Of a stretch of 64,000 nt of DNA, positions 38,792 to 49,468 are shown in pieces. Numbering within the stretch: position 1 is the first letter of the stretch; every line of letters begins with the position of its first letter. Under the pieces are notes generated by a model. That model worked only from the letters and a program-made list of their open reading frames with translations. It had not been told where the DNA came from and searched no databases. The position numbers and the translations under genes are program-made. This DNA comes from Enterobacteriaceae bacterium B14 (GTDB lineage Bacteria > Pseudomonadota > Gammaproteobacteria > Enterobacterales > Enterobacteriaceae): contig DF158887.1 in NCBI GenBank assembly GCA_000307305.1, positions 98,569 through 162,568 on the forward strand, written 5' to 3'.

Positions 38792-39895
38792 CTAACTCAT
38801 AATCATGTCGTCACGATGGACAGCAACAGAGCCATACTCATAGCCCAAAATCGTCGCTATCTGCTGGGAATGGTGCCCGGCAATCAATCGCAAAGCATCG
38901 CTGTTATAGCGTGTTACCCCATGGGCCAAATCACGTCCTGAAACGCTACAAATACGGATAACTTCACCGCGGGAGAAGTTGCCTGTAACCTCAGTAATTC
39001 CTTTCGGCAACAGTGAGCTTCCCCGCTCACACATGGCAGAAACAGCGCCATCATCAATCACGATTTTACCCGCTGGCGGCGCACCAAAAATCCAGCGCTT
39101 GCGGTTTTCCAATGGTGTTTCTAATGCGTGGAAGCGAGTCCCGACAGAATGACCGTCGATGACATCGCCAATCACGCCCGGCCTGCTACCAGCCGCAATG
39201 ATGACATCAATCCCCGCACGGCCAGCAACATCTGCCGCTTGCAGCTTCGTCGCCATACCGCCAGTGCCAAGGCCAGAAACGCTGTCCCCTGCAATACCGC
39301 GCAGTGTGTCGTCGATGCTGTGAACTTCACGGATCAGCTCTGCCTCTGGATGCTTACGTGGATCAGCGGTAAATAGACCAGGTTGGTCGGTAAGCAGTAA
39401 TAATTTGTCCGCATCACCAAGGATAGCGGCTAAAGCAGAAAGGTTATCGTTGTCGCCTACTTTGATCTCTGATGTTGCTACCGCATCGTTTTCATTAATC
39501 ACGGGGACGATATTGTTATCTAACAGCGCACGCATTGTATCTTGCGCATTCAGAAAACGTTCTCGATCTTCTAGATCGGCCCGTGTCAGCAGCATTTGTC
39601 CGATATGGATACCATAAATCGAGAAAAGCTGTTCCCAAAGTTGTATCAATCGACTCTGCCCAACGGCAGCAAGAAGCTGCTTTGATGCGATAGTGGCCGG
39701 CAGCTCTGGGTATCCCAGATGTTCTCGACCCGCAGCAATCGCGCCCGAAGTAACGATAATAATCCGATGGCCCGCTGCATGTTGTTGAGCACACTGGCGT
39801 ACTAATTCAACGATATGAGCCCGGTTTAGAGAAAGTGACCCGCCGGTCAATACACTGGTGCCTAGTTTCACGACCAATGTCTGGCTTGTGTTCAT
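38792..39895 (-). CDS. proB: Glutamate 5-kinase
   Basis: ProB phosphorylates glutamate in the first, proline-inhibited step of proline synthesis. The 367 residues match E. coli. The amino-acid-kinase domain begins [14 protein letters not shown] and contains [35 protein letters not shown] (in parts) and [15 protein letters not shown]. The C-terminal PUA domain spans about 275-367. It is followed by proA eight bases later, and 198 bases separate it from crl. phoE, which lies between crl and proB in E. coli, is absent. Confidence 0.97.
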   Translation of the reverse strand: MNTSQTLVVKLGTSVLTGGSLSLNRAHIVELVRQCAQQHAAGHRIIIVTSGAIAAGREHLGYPELPATIASKQLLAAVGQSRLIQLWEQLFSIYGIHIGQMLLTRADLEDRERFLNAQDTMRALLDNNIVPVINENDAVATSEIKVGDNDNLSALAAILGDADKLLLLTDQPGLFTADPRKHPEAELIREVHSIDDTLRGIAGDSVSGLGTGGMATKLQAADVAGRAGIDVIIAAGSRPGVIGDVIDGHSVGTRFHALETPLENRKRWIFGAPPAGKIVIDDGAVSAMCERGSSLLPKGITEVTGNFSRGEVIRICSVSGRDLAHGVTRYNSDALRLIAGHHSQQIATILGYEYGSVAVHRDDMIMS

Positions 39896-40037
39896 AATTT
39901 TCTGCCGTTAATAAAGAAATGTCCGCTATTAATTCGCCGTCATTTATCGATATAACCGATAGTTTTGTTAGTACAGAGAACTAATGCATCTCAATTGGAA
40001 AAATAAAGGTACACAAGAAACGTTGTAACAGGAGAGG

Positions 40038-40063
40038 CGCATTATGCCAACAGGCATAATGCG
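40038..40063. repeat. Perfect 11-bp hairpin between crl and proB
   Basis: CGCATTATGCC (40038-40048) and GGCATAATGCG (40053-40063) pair perfectly around AACA. No T-run follows on either strand. It sits 31 bases after the crl stop and could act as a weak terminator or RNA-stability element. Confidence 0.7.
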
Positions 40064-40093
40064 AATTTAATGTAATTACAGCAGTAATATTAA

Positions 40094-40495
40094 TCAAGCG
40101 ATGGCTTTTAACTCGGAACCATCGAATTCAGGGGCTGGAATTAAAACTAAGTTGAGCTCTTTAAGTAGATGAGATAAACGGGGAAAAAACGTATTTAGCG
40201 TCTTTTCTACCGTTTGTTGTGAAGTGGCATCTTTGATTGTTTGAGAGAGCCAATCACCATTTTTATCATATAAACCATACTGATATCGGTAGGTAAAACC
40301 ATCATCTATTGCTTCTAACGTCATCCACCAGCCCCAGAACTCCCGTTTTTCTGGTGCAGGTTTTGTATTTAAACAGACGGCTAAACAGTCAAAGAAAAAC
40401 ACGTCATCCTGACATTTTGTGTCGCGCAAATAAGGGCCAAGGGCTGAAAATTTTTTCATTAATCGGCTTTTTGGATGTCCGCTTGGTAATACCAT
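40094..40495 (-). CDS. crl: Sigma-S (RpoS) assembly factor Crl
   Basis: Crl binds RpoS and helps it capture core RNA polymerase, which promotes curli and stationary-phase genes. The 133 residues match E. coli. The start [20 protein letters not shown] is chosen for GGGAGG seven bases before the ATG at 40493-40495. [11 protein letters not shown] and [12 protein letters not shown] are the hallmark segments; the C-terminal third is divergent. frsA is upstream in the same direction, 60 bases away. Confidence 0.95.
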   Translation of the reverse strand: MVLPSGHPKSRLMKKFSALGPYLRDTKCQDDVFFFDCLAVCLNTKPAPEKREFWGWWMTLEAIDDGFTYRYQYGLYDKNGDWLSQTIKDATSQQTVEKTLNTFFPRLSHLLKELNLVLIPAPEFDGSELKAIA

Positions 40496-40555
40496 TCTTT
40501 TACCTCCCATAATAGAGGCTCTTTTTTAACAAATTACCCAAAATTAGCAACAGTT

Positions 40556-41827
40556 CTATCGCAATTTATTTTCAAGCCAAGAACAGACATCCTTTAGCGA
40601 GTGATAGAAATTGTCATATACCGGCTTCGATGGGATTTTTAGTAACGTCCCACCGAATGAAGAGTTTGCAATAAGTTTAGACTCTTCAAGTGGGCTGAAA
40701 ATATCCTCTTCCCAACAGGCACCCAGCATGGGAGTAGAACAACGCCGTCCAAGAAGGCCTTGCATCTTTAACGAGTATCGACTCAATTCTATCTGCAACG
40801 CTGCATCTGTCGCATTTGGCATACCTAAACGGCTAGCAAGAATATCCATATACATAGGTGGAACCTGCATCTGTGATTTTGCATTCGATAGCAAGTGATG
40901 AACGATTGGGCCAATGCAGGCAACGGCTCGCACTTTCTTCTGTTCTAAATAGGCTAACCTTACCGCAATGTTGGCACCAAAACGCATCCCTAATAACGCG
41001 ACTCGCTGATGATCCACCCACGGGACGGAAGGCAGTGCGTTTAACACCTGCTGATGTAAAAAGCTGGAGTCTTGAGTTAACAACCACGGAGAAGAGAATC
41101 CGATAGAGGGCATATCCAGACACAGCATCGCGATTCCCGCAGGCGCCAGATAGTCATGAAACAAGCGAATATAGTCACTTTGTAGATTATCAAACCCATT
41201 GCACATGATAACCGTAGGGTAAGGGCCGCCTTCAGCATTAGGCATGTGTAAGAAGGCCTTTAAACTGCCTCCATTCGGGTTCATAGAGCTCGGAGTTACC
41301 GGAATATCTAACGCTTTAACTTCATATGGCAACAGCTTTGCTGCTTCTTCACAGGCTCGATTCGCTAAGGCAACTGCCTGCTCAGCTAGTTCATCACCTT
41401 TTAAGTGAGGGTAGCTGGCAATACCATAAAAACTGGCGGCTTTTTGCCAATAGTGCCCAGCGGATACTGGATCGTTTTCAGCAAGGTCTATCGCTTTTTT
41501 TTGCCACTCCATCCCCTGGTGAGTCCATTCGTAAACCCAGTTTCCACTGCGGTAGCCGATGACGGTATCTAATAACTTATCATTGCTTCTTGGCGCGTTT
41601 GAGGCAGCAATGCGTGAAAGAACCAGCTCTAATTCAATGGGATCAATACCCCGCCAAATCCACATCACCCGATTTAACGTACGATACCATCCAGGTCCAG
41701 AATCCCCTTCCAATACGGAATAGGCCTCACTCTGATTGGCGCGACTGCACCGCCGCACCAGCGTTGAGGTTTCTGTATGTTTAGCCGTGGGTTTAAAGAG
41801 GATTTCTGAAAGGTTATCTTGGGCCAT
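40556..41827 (-). CDS. frsA: FrsA, fermentation-respiration switch protein (esterase-like)
   Basis: The 423-residue protein belongs to the FrsA (YafA) family; E. coli FrsA is 414 residues and binds unphosphorylated IIA-Glc. It starts [20 protein letters not shown]. The C-terminal alpha/beta-hydrolase-like half has [20 protein letters not shown] and the elbow region [16 protein letters not shown], where the usual GxSxG serine is replaced by Arg. True esterase activity is therefore doubtful. Position between crl and gpt is as in E. coli. A 12-bp tandem repeat lies 42 bases upstream of its start. Confidence 0.95.
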   Translation of the reverse strand: MAQDNLSEILFKPTAKHTETSTLVRRCSRANQSEAYSVLEGDSGPGWYRTLNRVMWIWRGIDPIELELVLSRIAASNAPRSNDKLLDTVIGYRSGNWVYEWTHQGMEWQKKAIDLAENDPVSAGHYWQKAASFYGIASYPHLKGDELAEQAVALANRACEEAAKLLPYEVKALDIPVTPSSMNPNGGSLKAFLHMPNAEGGPYPTVIMCNGFDNLQSDYIRLFHDYLAPAGIAMLCLDMPSIGFSSPWLLTQDSSFLHQQVLNALPSVPWVDHQRVALLGMRFGANIAVRLAYLEQKKVRAVACIGPIVHHLLSNAKSQMQVPPMYMDILASRLGMPNATDAALQIELSRYSLKMQGLLGRRCSTPMLGACWEEDIFSPLEESKLIANSSFGGTLLKIPSKPVYDNFYHSLKDVCSWLENKLR

Positions 41828-41868
41828 GTTACTGCTGTCTCCATGCTCCGAAGCAAAAGCGGTTATGC

Positions 41869-41892
41869 GTTACGCCATAGGTTACGCCATAG
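41869..41892. repeat. Tandem 12-bp repeat upstream of frsA
   Basis: GTTACGCCATAG occurs twice in direct tandem (41869-41880 and 41881-41892), with a partial third match GTTATGC just before. It lies in the frsA promoter region. Confidence 0.8.
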
Positions 41893-42074
41893 ATAGAAAA
41901 GTAGTGTACAGAAGAACCTCTGCACCGACCAAGCCTCAAACGTCTTTGCCAGGGATTATCGGAGGGTTATTTGATGCGATATTTTTGCTATAACATTCAA
42001 GCAATAAATGATGAATGAAAACCTTACCAATAAAAAACAGTTAGGACATACCTTATTCATCTAAATAACAGACA

Positions 42075-42108
42075 AAAAAATACCCGAACAGTCAGTCGGG
42101 TATTTTTT
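42075..42108. terminator. Terminator downstream of gpt
   Basis: AAAAAATACCCGA (42075-42087) pairs perfectly with TCGGGTATTTTTT (42096-42108) around ACAGTCAG. A/T tails on both strands make it bidirectional. Confidence 0.9.
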
Positions 42109-42124
42109 ATTGCCGAAAAGAGGA

Positions 42125-42583
42125 TTAACGGCCGCCAATTGGCTCAACAAAGATGACGCCCATATCCCAAGGCTGCTCAATCCAGGTGTCTTGAGGGATA
42201 TCGACAACATAATCATCCACAAGAGGTCTACCCGCTGGTTTAGCAAAAATAGTCACAAAATGAGCCTTTGGATACATATCACGAATTGCCTGGGCTGTTC
42301 CGCCCGTATCCACCAAATCATCGACAACGATAAAGCCTTCACCATCGCCTTCTGCACGTTTTAGTACGGTCATCTCACGCTGGTTGTTATGGTCATAGCT
42401 AGAAATACAAACGGTATCGACATGGCGAATACCCAGCTCACGAGCTAACAGTGCTGCGGGCACCAGACCACCGCGGCTAACGGCAATAATGCCTTTCCAC
42501 TGCTCAACAGGTAACAAACGGTGAGCCAGTTTGCGTGCATTTATTTGCAGCATATCCCAAGTAACGACGTATTTTTCGCTCAT
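42125..42583 (-). CDS. gpt: Xanthine-guanine phosphoribosyltransferase
   Basis: Gpt salvages guanine and xanthine to GMP and XMP with PRPP, at the inner face of the membrane. The 152 residues match E. coli. The PRPP motif [20 protein letters not shown] is at about 83-102, [20 protein letters not shown] near 32-51, and the C-terminus ends [10 protein letters not shown]. It is divergent from pepD across 372 bases and ends in a strong terminator. Confidence 0.97.
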   Translation of the reverse strand: MSEKYVVTWDMLQINARKLAHRLLPVEQWKGIIAVSRGGLVPAALLARELGIRHVDTVCISSYDHNNQREMTVLKRAEGDGEGFIVVDDLVDTGGTAQAIRDMYPKAHFVTIFAKPAGRPLVDDYVVDIPQDTWIEQPWDMGVIFVEPIGGR

Positions 42584-42955
42584 AAATCGAATCCCAGCCA
42601 GCTATTAAGTGACTTGCAAAGTTATCAAACGGGAAAAAGGTTGCGCGAGATTATAAAGACTGAACACCACTAATACTAGTGAGCAGATAATTTATCTCCA
42701 TTTTTATTCTCTGGATATTTAACGCTGTTTAAACGGTGATAGTGGGAATTATGCTCAATTATCAATCGATAATGGGCCAGTTTTACCTTAATTCACCGCT
42801 ATCTGTCACATAAGTGGGGGGCGCAAGGTCTAGGAGAAAGTGTTATCATTCCGCCAGAACCCAGAAGGCGATGTCCGTCTTCATCCCTAACTAGCGGTAT
42901 CCTCGGGCGGCATACTCCCTCGACCTTCCCGACATGCCCATACAGGAGAGCTACA
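42584..42955. other. Divergent promoter region of gpt and pepD
   Basis: These 372 bases hold no gene. The pepD-proximal part has a GGAGAG ribosome-binding site near 42944, while the gpt-proximal part is AT-rich. I see no recognisable riboswitch or operator. Confidence 0.4.
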
Positions 42956-44416
42956 GTGTCTGATTTGTCTCAACTTTCCCCACAGCCTTTATGGCAGATT
43001 TTTGCTCAGATTTGCGCCATTCCACATCCTTCTCACCATGAAGAAGCGCTCGTCGAACATATTGTGAATTGGGCAAAAGAGAAAAACATTCATGTTGAGC
43101 GCGATAGCGTTGGCAATATTTTGCTGCGCAAGCCTGCAACTGTAGGTATGGAAAACCGTAAATCAGTTGTTCTACAAGCTCACTTGGATATGGTGCCGCA
43201 GAAAAATAGCGATACAAAGCACGATTTTACCAAAGACCCAATCGATGCCTACGTAGATGGGGAATGGGTTAAAGCCCGTGGTACGACACTAGGTGCAGAT
43301 AACGGTATTGGTATGGCATCAGCACTTGCCGTTTTGGAAGACAACAGTGTTTCCCACGGCCCATTGGAAGTGCTGCTAACGATGACAGAAGAAACCGGAA
43401 TGGACGGCGCATTCGGCTTAAAAGAGGGTTGGTTACAAGCTGAGATCTTGATTAATACTGACTCCGAGGAGGAAGGCGAGGTCTATATGGGCTGTGCTGG
43501 TGGGATTGATGTTACAACCACCCTCAAGCTTCAACGCGAGGCTGTACCCGCTGGTTATCAAACCCATAAAATCGTCCTAAAAGGTTTGAAAGGTGGACAC
43601 TCCGGCTGCGGAATTCATCTTGGCTTAGGGAATGCCAACAAGCTTATTGCACGTTTTCTTCACGCCCATGCGGCAGAACTGAATCTGCGTCTGTTAGATA
43701 TACATGGCGGTACACTGAGAAATGCTATTCCGCGGGAAGCTTTTGCAACCGTTGCCATCCCTGCCGAATTCTCTGACAAGCTCCAATCTCTGCTGGCAAC
43801 TTATCAAGATATCTTAAAAAGTGAACTTGCTGCCGTTGAAAAGACATTATCAGTACACGTAGAAGCCGCTGAATGTGGTGCAAAAGCACTGACTGCTGAT
43901 AGCCAGACGCGATTTATTGCCCTGATGAATGGCAGCCCTAACGGCGTTATCCGCATGAGTGACGACATTCAAGGTGTGGTTGAAACGTCACTGAATGTAG
44001 GCGTTATCACCATGGAGCAAGAGCAGGCGCAGATCGTGTATCTCGTTCGTTCTCTGAGCGACAGCGGTAAAGATTTTGTCGTGGGTTCGCTGCAATCTCT
44101 GGGTTTCCTTGCTGGTGCCGAAGTGGTCACTTCTGGCAGTTATCCGGGCTGGAAGCCGGATGCTCACTCTGCAGTAATGCAATTGGTCCGTGAAACCTAC
44201 CAACGTTTGTTCGATACCTTGCCAAAAATCATGGTTATCCATGCTGGCTTAGAATGTGGTTTATTTAAAAAACCGTATCCAGATATGGACATGGTTTCCA
44301 TTGGGCCGACTATTATTGGGCCTCACTCCCCTGATGAGCGGGTTCATATCGTGAGTGTTGGAAAATATTGGCAGTTGCTGACAGCATTGCTAAAAGCGAT
44401 TCCAGAAAAAGAATAA
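42956..44416 (+). CDS. pepD: Cytosol non-specific dipeptidase PepD (peptidase D)
   Basis: PepD is a zinc M20-family aminoacyl-histidine dipeptidase that splits many unblocked dipeptides. The 486 residues fit the family (E. coli 485). It starts at GTG 42956 after GGAGAG, reading MSDLSQLSPQPLWQIFAQIC. Metal and catalytic residues are visible in VVLQAHLDMVPQ, TTLGADNGIGMASA, LTMTEETGMDGAFG, INTDSEEEGEVYMGCAGG and the C-terminal IHAGLECGLF. It is monocistronic and converges on dinB. Confidence 0.97.
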   Translation: MSDLSQLSPQPLWQIFAQICAIPHPSHHEEALVEHIVNWAKEKNIHVERDSVGNILLRKPATVGMENRKSVVLQAHLDMVPQKNSDTKHDFTKDPIDAYVDGEWVKARGTTLGADNGIGMASALAVLEDNSVSHGPLEVLLTMTEETGMDGAFGLKEGWLQAEILINTDSEEEGEVYMGCAGGIDVTTTLKLQREAVPAGYQTHKIVLKGLKGGHSGCGIHLGLGNANKLIARFLHAHAAELNLRLLDIHGGTLRNAIPREAFATVAIPAEFSDKLQSLLATYQDILKSELAAVEKTLSVHVEAAECGAKALTADSQTRFIALMNGSPNGVIRMSDDIQGVVETSLNVGVITMEQEQAQIVYLVRSLSDSGKDFVVGSLQSLGFLAGAEVVTSGSYPGWKPDAHSAVMQLVRETYQRLFDTLPKIMVIHAGLECGLFKKPYPDMDMVSIGPTIIGPHSPDERVHIVSVGKYWQLLTALLKAIPEKE

Positions 44417-44434
44417 GCTCTATCTATTCAGATA

Positions 44435-44461
44435 AAAAGCTCTCTTAATGAGAGCTTTTTA
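44435..44461. terminator. Bidirectional terminator between pepD and dinB
   Basis: AAAAAGCTCTC (44435-44445) pairs perfectly with GAGAGCTTTTT (44451-44461) around TTAAT. It serves the two convergent genes. Confidence 0.9.
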
Positions 44462-44493
44462 TTTTTGATTTAAGCTCCATCGATGCATTTTTC

Positions 44494-45552
44494 TCATTCC
44501 CAACTAAACGCCAGTTGGCGCTCAACTTGAGGGTCAATCAGCGTAACATGCAACCCAATTAAACGTACCCCTCGGCCATTGCGACGCTCCTGCCACACCT
44601 GCCTTGCCACATTAAATAAGTCGTTCTTATCGAGCTGCGACCAGACATGCTCTTGTGTCGTTTGTTGAAAGTCATGAAACTTAAGTTTTACGCCTTGCCG
44701 AGCAATATGCAGATCGGGTTGAACTCGTTTTAAACGCAGTTCGAGTTCGTCATACAGTTTTTCCAGAATAACCAAACAGCTTTCCCAATCATGGATATCT
44801 TCTGCGAACGTTCTCTCTACACCAACGGATTTACGTTGTCTGTCAGTACACACTTCTCGTTCATCGATGCCTTGGCTTCGTTCCCACAGAGCGCGCCCAA
44901 ACTTGCCGAATCGCCGTAGCAATTCTGCCAAATCATACCGTTGAACATCCTCACAAGTGTTGAGCCCTAGCTCCTCCAGCCGTTTTGCCGTGACTTTCCC
45001 CACGCCAGGAATTTTGCTTAAAGGAAGCTGGCGGATAAATTCGGGTATCTGATCCGGCGTGATAACAAACTGCCCATTAGGCTTATTAAAATCAGAGGCG
45101 ATTTTTGCCAGAAATTTAATCGGTGCAATGCCCGCAGAGGCGGTGAGGTTAAGCTCATTAAAGATATCACGGCGGATCTGCTGGGCAATAAGCGTAGCTG
45201 AGCCATGACAATGGTGACTGTCTGTGACATCAAGATAGGCTTCATCTAAAGAAAGAGGTTCGATAATGGACGTGTAGCGCTCAAAAATAGCGCGGATCTG
45301 TTGGGATACCTCTTTGTATACGCTCATCCTGCCGGGCAATAGTTTCAGATGAGGGCAGAGCTTGAGTGCTTGTGCTGTTGGCATCGCGCTATGAACGCCA
45401 AATTTTCGAGCATGGTAATTTGCAGTGCTAATAACACCACGCTGAGAAGAGCTACCACCTACAGCAATGGGTACATTTTGTAATGTAGGATCATCCCGCA
45501 TTTCCACTGCGGCATAGAAACAGTCCATATCTATATGAATAATTTTGCGCAT
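44494..45552 (-). CDS. dinB: DNA polymerase IV
   Basis: DinB is the Y-family translesion polymerase. The 352 residues match E. coli (351). The palm catalytic motifs are [18 protein letters not shown] at the start and [12 protein letters not shown] near residue 103. The helix-hairpin-helix [17 protein letters not shown] is near 180. The C-terminal QLAFSWE resembles the beta-clamp-binding tail QL(V/A)LGL only loosely. A LexA box lies directly upstream, so it is an SOS gene. Confidence 0.97.
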   Translation of the reverse strand: MRKIIHIDMDCFYAAVEMRDDPTLQNVPIAVGGSSSQRGVISTANYHARKFGVHSAMPTAQALKLCPHLKLLPGRMSVYKEVSQQIRAIFERYTSIIEPLSLDEAYLDVTDSHHCHGSATLIAQQIRRDIFNELNLTASAGIAPIKFLAKIASDFNKPNGQFVITPDQIPEFIRQLPLSKIPGVGKVTAKRLEELGLNTCEDVQRYDLAELLRRFGKFGRALWERSQGIDEREVCTDRQRKSVGVERTFAEDIHDWESCLVILEKLYDELELRLKRVQPDLHIARQGVKLKFHDFQQTTQEHVWSQLDKNDLFNVARQVWQERRNGRGVRLIGLHVTLIDPQVERQLAFSWE

Positions 45553-45565
45553 AGCACCCCCAATT

Positions 45566-45585
45566 GACTGTTTAAATATACAGTT
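45566..45585 (-). promoter_or_regulatory. LexA box of dinB
   Basis: GACTGTTTAAATATACAGTT matches the LexA consensus CTG-N10-CAG with the expected AT-rich centre. CTG is at 45568-45570 and CAG at 45581-45583. It starts 14 bases before the dinB ATG, as in other SOS genes. Confidence 0.9.
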
Positions 45586-45730
45586 AAAAATGAGGTTTTG
45601 ATATCACAAAATCGCGGATTGAAACCGTGAAAAGAGAATTGAAAAAACTGAAATCTAATGCATTGATTTCACTTGCGGGAATCGATCATAAAAGCCGCCC
45701 GATAATAAATCGGGCCGAGCTCTAGTACGT

Positions 45731-45955
45731 TTAGAGAATTCTATGCTGTGCCAGTTTCTCTGCTCTTGCTGCCTCTTTTGCCATTCTGGCCTTGCGAGCA
45801 TCACAGGGCTCTGGGCAATTACACACTTTATCTATTCCGAGAGCGGCAATTCCTCCACAGCTACCATGCAGCCGCTTACGCTGTACGATATAGCCAATCG
45901 CCATCGCGGCAATGACTAATAAAAATATCGCAAACGTTGCAAAAAATACGATCAT
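45731..45955 (-). CDS. nqrM: NqrM, Na+-NQR maturation protein
   Basis: NqrM (formerly DUF539) is needed to place the iron centre coordinated by NqrD and NqrE. The 74-residue protein has one N-terminal membrane helix (MIVFFATFAIFLLVIAAMAI) and a cysteine-rich tail with SCGGIAALG and CNCPEPC, the family's four conserved cysteines. The ATG at 45953-45955 is chosen for GAGG six bases upstream; a TTG two codons earlier is rejected. It is the last gene of the nqrABCDEF-apbE-nqrM operon, 12 bases after apbE. Confidence 0.93.
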   Translation of the reverse strand: MIVFFATFAIFLLVIAAMAIGYIVQRKRLHGSCGGIAALGIDKVCNCPEPCDARKARMAKEAARAEKLAQHRIL

Positions 45956-45967
45956 CAGCAACCTCGC

Positions 45968-46987
45968 TTATCTCTTTTGCATATAAGGTTTAAAGGCCCC
46001 TGAGTAGCGCTCTTCAAACCCTGTGTCTGTTTTTACAATCATAAAAACAGGGATATTCATCTGATTAGCCAACGCCATTCCACGCTCTGGCCCTAAAACA
46101 CCTAGCCCTGTAGAGAGACCATCGGCTGTCATGCAGGTGTTGCTTAAAACGGTAATCGAGACAAGCCGATGATTGATAGGCCGCCCTGTTTTAGGATCTA
46201 TGGTGTGAGAGTAACGAACACCATTCTCTTCAAAATAGTTGCGATAATCGCCAGATGTCGCAATCGACATATCACCCGGTTCGATAATTTCCTGAGCACT
46301 TTGCTCAATGCCAGCCACCGGTTTTTCTATCGCAATCCGCCACGGAATATCTTTGCCGTTTTTCCCCAGAGTTCTAACTTCGCCACCAATATCAACCATG
46401 TAACGATGAATATTCAGCGATTGTAAGTACTCAGCAACAACATCAACACCATAGCCCTTTGCTATCGAGGAGAGATCAACATAAAGCTCAGGGATGCTTT
46501 TTACTAATGCATTCCCCTGCACAGAGAGCTTATCTATCCCAATCCATGCTCTGCGCTTCTCTATCTCATGCTCTTCAGGTATAAGCTCTGGGCGCCCTTC
46601 AGGGCCAAAACCCCATAGGTTTACCAATGGCCCAACGGTAACATCAAGAGCACCATCCGTTAGCTTGCTGATACGAATCGCTTCTTTTACCACCTTTGCC
46701 GTACCCGCAGAAACCTTAAAAGGCACATTGGTTTCACGACTGCTGTTGAAACGGCTAAGCTCAGACGTGGGTCGGTAAGTCGACATTTCGTCATTTACCT
46801 GTTCCAACCGCTTATCGATCTCTGCCTTTATCTTTTCAGGTGCAGGAAGAGAACCGTCAGACACATACTTTATCGAGTAGTAAGTGCCCATTGTCTGACC
46901 ATCAATATGACTTTGCTCTGGCCCACAGCCAGTGAGAAAAAAGGCCAGCCCCAGTGGGGCCAGCCATTCTCTTACGAGTTTTAACAT
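45968..46987 (-). CDS. apbE: FAD:protein FMN transferase ApbE (lipoprotein)
   Basis: ApbE attaches FMN covalently to threonines of NqrB and NqrC in the periplasm. The 339-residue protein has a lipoprotein signal with lipobox LTGC at residues 18-21. DGQTMGTYYSIKYV, DGALDVTVGPLVNLWGFG and VDIGGEVRTLGKN are family motifs, and SHTIDPKTGRPI carries the metal-binding region. Its place inside the nqr operon, seven bases after nqrF, fits this role directly. Confidence 0.95.
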   Translation of the reverse strand: MLKLVREWLAPLGLAFFLTGCGPEQSHIDGQTMGTYYSIKYVSDGSLPAPEKIKAEIDKRLEQVNDEMSTYRPTSELSRFNSSRETNVPFKVSAGTAKVVKEAIRISKLTDGALDVTVGPLVNLWGFGPEGRPELIPEEHEIEKRRAWIGIDKLSVQGNALVKSIPELYVDLSSIAKGYGVDVVAEYLQSLNIHRYMVDIGGEVRTLGKNGKDIPWRIAIEKPVAGIEQSAQEIIEPGDMSIATSGDYRNYFEENGVRYSHTIDPKTGRPINHRLVSITVLSNTCMTADGLSTGLGVLGPERGMALANQMNIPVFMIVKTDTGFEERYSGAFKPYMQKR

Positions 46988-46994
46988 GTGTTAA

Positions 46995-48218
46995 TTAACC
47001 ACCAAAATCATCAAGCATGATGTTTTCGTCTTCGACGCCGAGATTTTTCAGCATAGCAATAACGGCAGCATTCATCATCGGCGGCCCGCACATATAGAAT
47101 TCACAATCTTCTGGTGCAGGGTGGTTTTTCAGGTAGTTTTCTAGCAGTACGTTATGAATAAACCCTGTGTAACCCGTCCAATTATCTTCCGGCATAGGGT
47201 CAGAAAGAGCGACGTGCCACTTAAAGTTTTCATTCTCAGCTTGTAGTTGATCAAAATCTTCAACATAGAACATTTCACGCGTAGAACGAGCACCATACCA
47301 GTAGCTCATCTTACGTTTGCTCTTCAACCGCTTAAGCTGATCGAAGATATGTGAACGCATTGGCGCCATACCCGCGCCACCACCGATAAAGATCATCTCT
47401 GCATCGGTATCTCTCGCGAAGAATTCACCAAATGGACCTGAAATCACTACCTTGTCGCCTGGCTTTAAAGACCAGATATAAGAAGACATCAATCCCGGAG
47501 GCGCATCAGGTAGATTAGGCGGCGGCGTAGCGATACGCACGTTAAGCATAATCAGCCCCTCTTCCTCTGGATAGTTCGCCATCGAATAAGCACGGATAAC
47601 CGGCTCTTTGGCTATCGACTCAAAACGGAACAGGTTAAATTTATCCCAATCACCGCGATACTCTTCGGGTACATCGAAATCAGAGAATTTAACGTGATGT
47701 GGTTCTGCTTCAATCTGTATATAGCCACCTGCGCGGAAAGGCACACTTTCACCATCGGGGATCTTAAGCAGGAGTTCTTTGATAAACGTAGCTTTGTTAT
47801 CGTTAGAGATAACTTCGCATTCCCACTTTTTCACGCCGAAGATCTCTTCTGGTAGCTCCAGTTTCATATCTTGCTTAACGTTAACCTGACATGCTAAACG
47901 ACAGCCATGTTTCGCTTCACGCTTGCTGATATGGGACAGTTCTGTGGGCAGAATATCACCGCCACCCTCTTTAATAGTGACAAGACACTGCCCACAAGAT
48001 CCACCGCCACCACAGGCGGAAGAGACAAAGATGCCTTGGTCGGAAAGCATATTCAGCAGCTTGCCACCCGCAGGCGCAGTGAAACTTTTATCAGGATCAC
48101 CGTTTACTTCCACAGTGATGTCACCAGAATTAACCAGTTTGGATTTGGCAAACAAAATCAGTGCCACCAAAACTAGGACAATTAGGGTAAACATCACTAC
48201 ACCCAAAATTATTTCCAT
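46995..48218 (-). CDS. nqrF: Na+-translocating NADH:quinone reductase subunit F
   Basis: NqrF is the NADH-oxidising input module. The 407 residues comprise an N-terminal membrane helix (4-24) and a ferredoxin-type [2Fe-2S] domain with [11 protein letters not shown] (about 69-79) and a fourth Cys in HGCRLAC. The FAD domain motif [11 protein letters not shown] is near 210, followed by the NADH-binding domain ([16 protein letters not shown] near 275 and YMCGPPMM near 380). The C-terminal LDDFGG is typical. Confidence 0.98.
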   Translation of the reverse strand: MEIILGVVMFTLIVLVLVALILFAKSKLVNSGDITVEVNGDPDKSFTAPAGGKLLNMLSDQGIFVSSACGGGGSCGQCLVTIKEGGGDILPTELSHISKREAKHGCRLACQVNVKQDMKLELPEEIFGVKKWECEVISNDNKATFIKELLLKIPDGESVPFRAGGYIQIEAEPHHVKFSDFDVPEEYRGDWDKFNLFRFESIAKEPVIRAYSMANYPEEEGLIMLNVRIATPPPNLPDAPPGLMSSYIWSLKPGDKVVISGPFGEFFARDTDAEMIFIGGGAGMAPMRSHIFDQLKRLKSKRKMSYWYGARSTREMFYVEDFDQLQAENENFKWHVALSDPMPEDNWTGYTGFIHNVLLENYLKNHPAPEDCEFYMCGPPMMNAAVIAMLKNLGVEDENIMLDDFGG

Positions 48219-48235
48219 GCGTTATTCCTACCTCT

Positions 48236-48832
48236 TTATAGCTGTACGCCGGAGAAGGACATAAAGCCCAACGCCATCAGCCCGGTGGTAATGAAAGTGA
48301 TACCTAAACCGCGCAAACCCGGTGGCACGTTAGAATATTTCATTTTCTCCCGAAGGCCCGCCAGAGCAACAATCGCTAACATCCAGCCTACGCCAGAACC
48401 AATGCCATAGACGATAGACTCAGGGAAGGTGTAATCACGCTGAACCATGAACGACACCCCACCGAAGATGGCGCAGTTTACGGTGATCAGCGGAAGGAAA
48501 ATGCCTAACGCGTTGTACAGTGAAGGAAAATAACGATCGAGGATCATTTCCAGAATCTGTACCAATGCAGCAATAACGCCAATGAAGGTAATGAAGTTCA
48601 GGAAGCTGAGATTAACACCCTCAACCAGCGCACCATCCTTCAAAATCAGGTTATAAACCAGATTATTCAGAGGGACAGACAGACCAAGAACGACGGTCAC
48701 TGCGATGCCTAAACCAAAAGAGGTGGATACTTTTTTAGACACTGCCAGAAAAGTACACATCCCCAAGAAGAAGGCGAGAGCCATATTCTCAACGAATACA
48801 GCGCGCACAAATAAACTTATGTAATGTTCCAT
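48236..48832 (-). CDS. nqrE: Na+-translocating NADH:quinone reductase subunit E
   Basis: NqrE is a six-helix membrane subunit of 198 residues. With NqrD it forms the inverted-repeat pair that coordinates the intramembrane iron centre. The Cys in [14 protein letters not shown] and in [13 protein letters not shown] are the expected ligands. It lies between nqrD and nqrF with small gaps of 6 and 17 bases. Confidence 0.97.
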   Translation of the reverse strand: MEHYISLFVRAVFVENMALAFFLGMCTFLAVSKKVSTSFGLGIAVTVVLGLSVPLNNLVYNLILKDGALVEGVNLSFLNFITFIGVIAALVQILEMILDRYFPSLYNALGIFLPLITVNCAIFGGVSFMVQRDYTFPESIVYGIGSGVGWMLAIVALAGLREKMKYSNVPPGLRGLGITFITTGLMALGFMSFSGVQL

Positions 48833-48838
48833 CGGCGA

Positions 48839-49468
48839 TTATTCCTCTTCAATCTGGGCTGGTTTCAGGGTACGCAAACCCCAAATCAGCAGGCCGATGA
48901 TAAAGAATGCGCTCGGCGCCAGAAGGAATAAGCCGTTAGGCTGATACCAACCACCGTTTTGCACCGTCTCCAGAACCGTAACACCAAACAGCTTGCCAGA
49001 GCCGAACAGTTCACGTAGAAAACCAACCAAAATCAGCACTGCGCCATAGCCTAAGCCGTTACCGATACCATCCATAAAACTCTCGATGGGCGGCGACTTC
49101 ATGGCATACGCTTCAGCACGCCCCATCACGATACAGTTGGTGATAATCAAGCCGACAAAGACGGAGAGTTGCTTTGATATCTCATAGGCATACGCACGCA
49201 ACAATTGGTCTACGACGATAACTAACGAGGCGATGATCGCCATTTGTACGATGATGCGTACACTGTTAGGGATCTGATGGCGGATCAGGGAAATAAAGAA
49301 GCTGGAAAATGCCGTGACTAGCGTTACCGCAATCGTCATAACAAATGCCGTTTCCAATTTCGTCGTTACTGCCAGAGCAGAACAGACACCAAGGATCTGT
49401 AACGCAATCGGGTTGTTGTCCAGCAACGGCCCGAGCAGAACCTTTTTAATCTCTTTGGTATCAGCCAT
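48839..49468 (-). CDS. nqrD: Na+-translocating NADH:quinone reductase subunit D
   Basis: NqrD has 209 residues and six membrane helices, homologous to NqrE. Conserved cysteines lie in [18 protein letters not shown] and [18 protein letters not shown]. It starts eight bases inside the end of nqrC, so translation is coupled. It forms the membrane iron-centre pair with NqrE. Confidence 0.97.
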   Translation of the reverse strand: MADTKEIKKVLLGPLLDNNPIALQILGVCSALAVTTKLETAFVMTIAVTLVTAFSSFFISLIRHQIPNSVRIIVQMAIIASLVIVVDQLLRAYAYEISKQLSVFVGLIITNCIVMGRAEAYAMKSPPIESFMDGIGNGLGYGAVLILVGFLRELFGSGKLFGVTVLETVQNGGWYQPNGLFLLAPSAFFIIGLLIWGLRTLKPAQIEEE

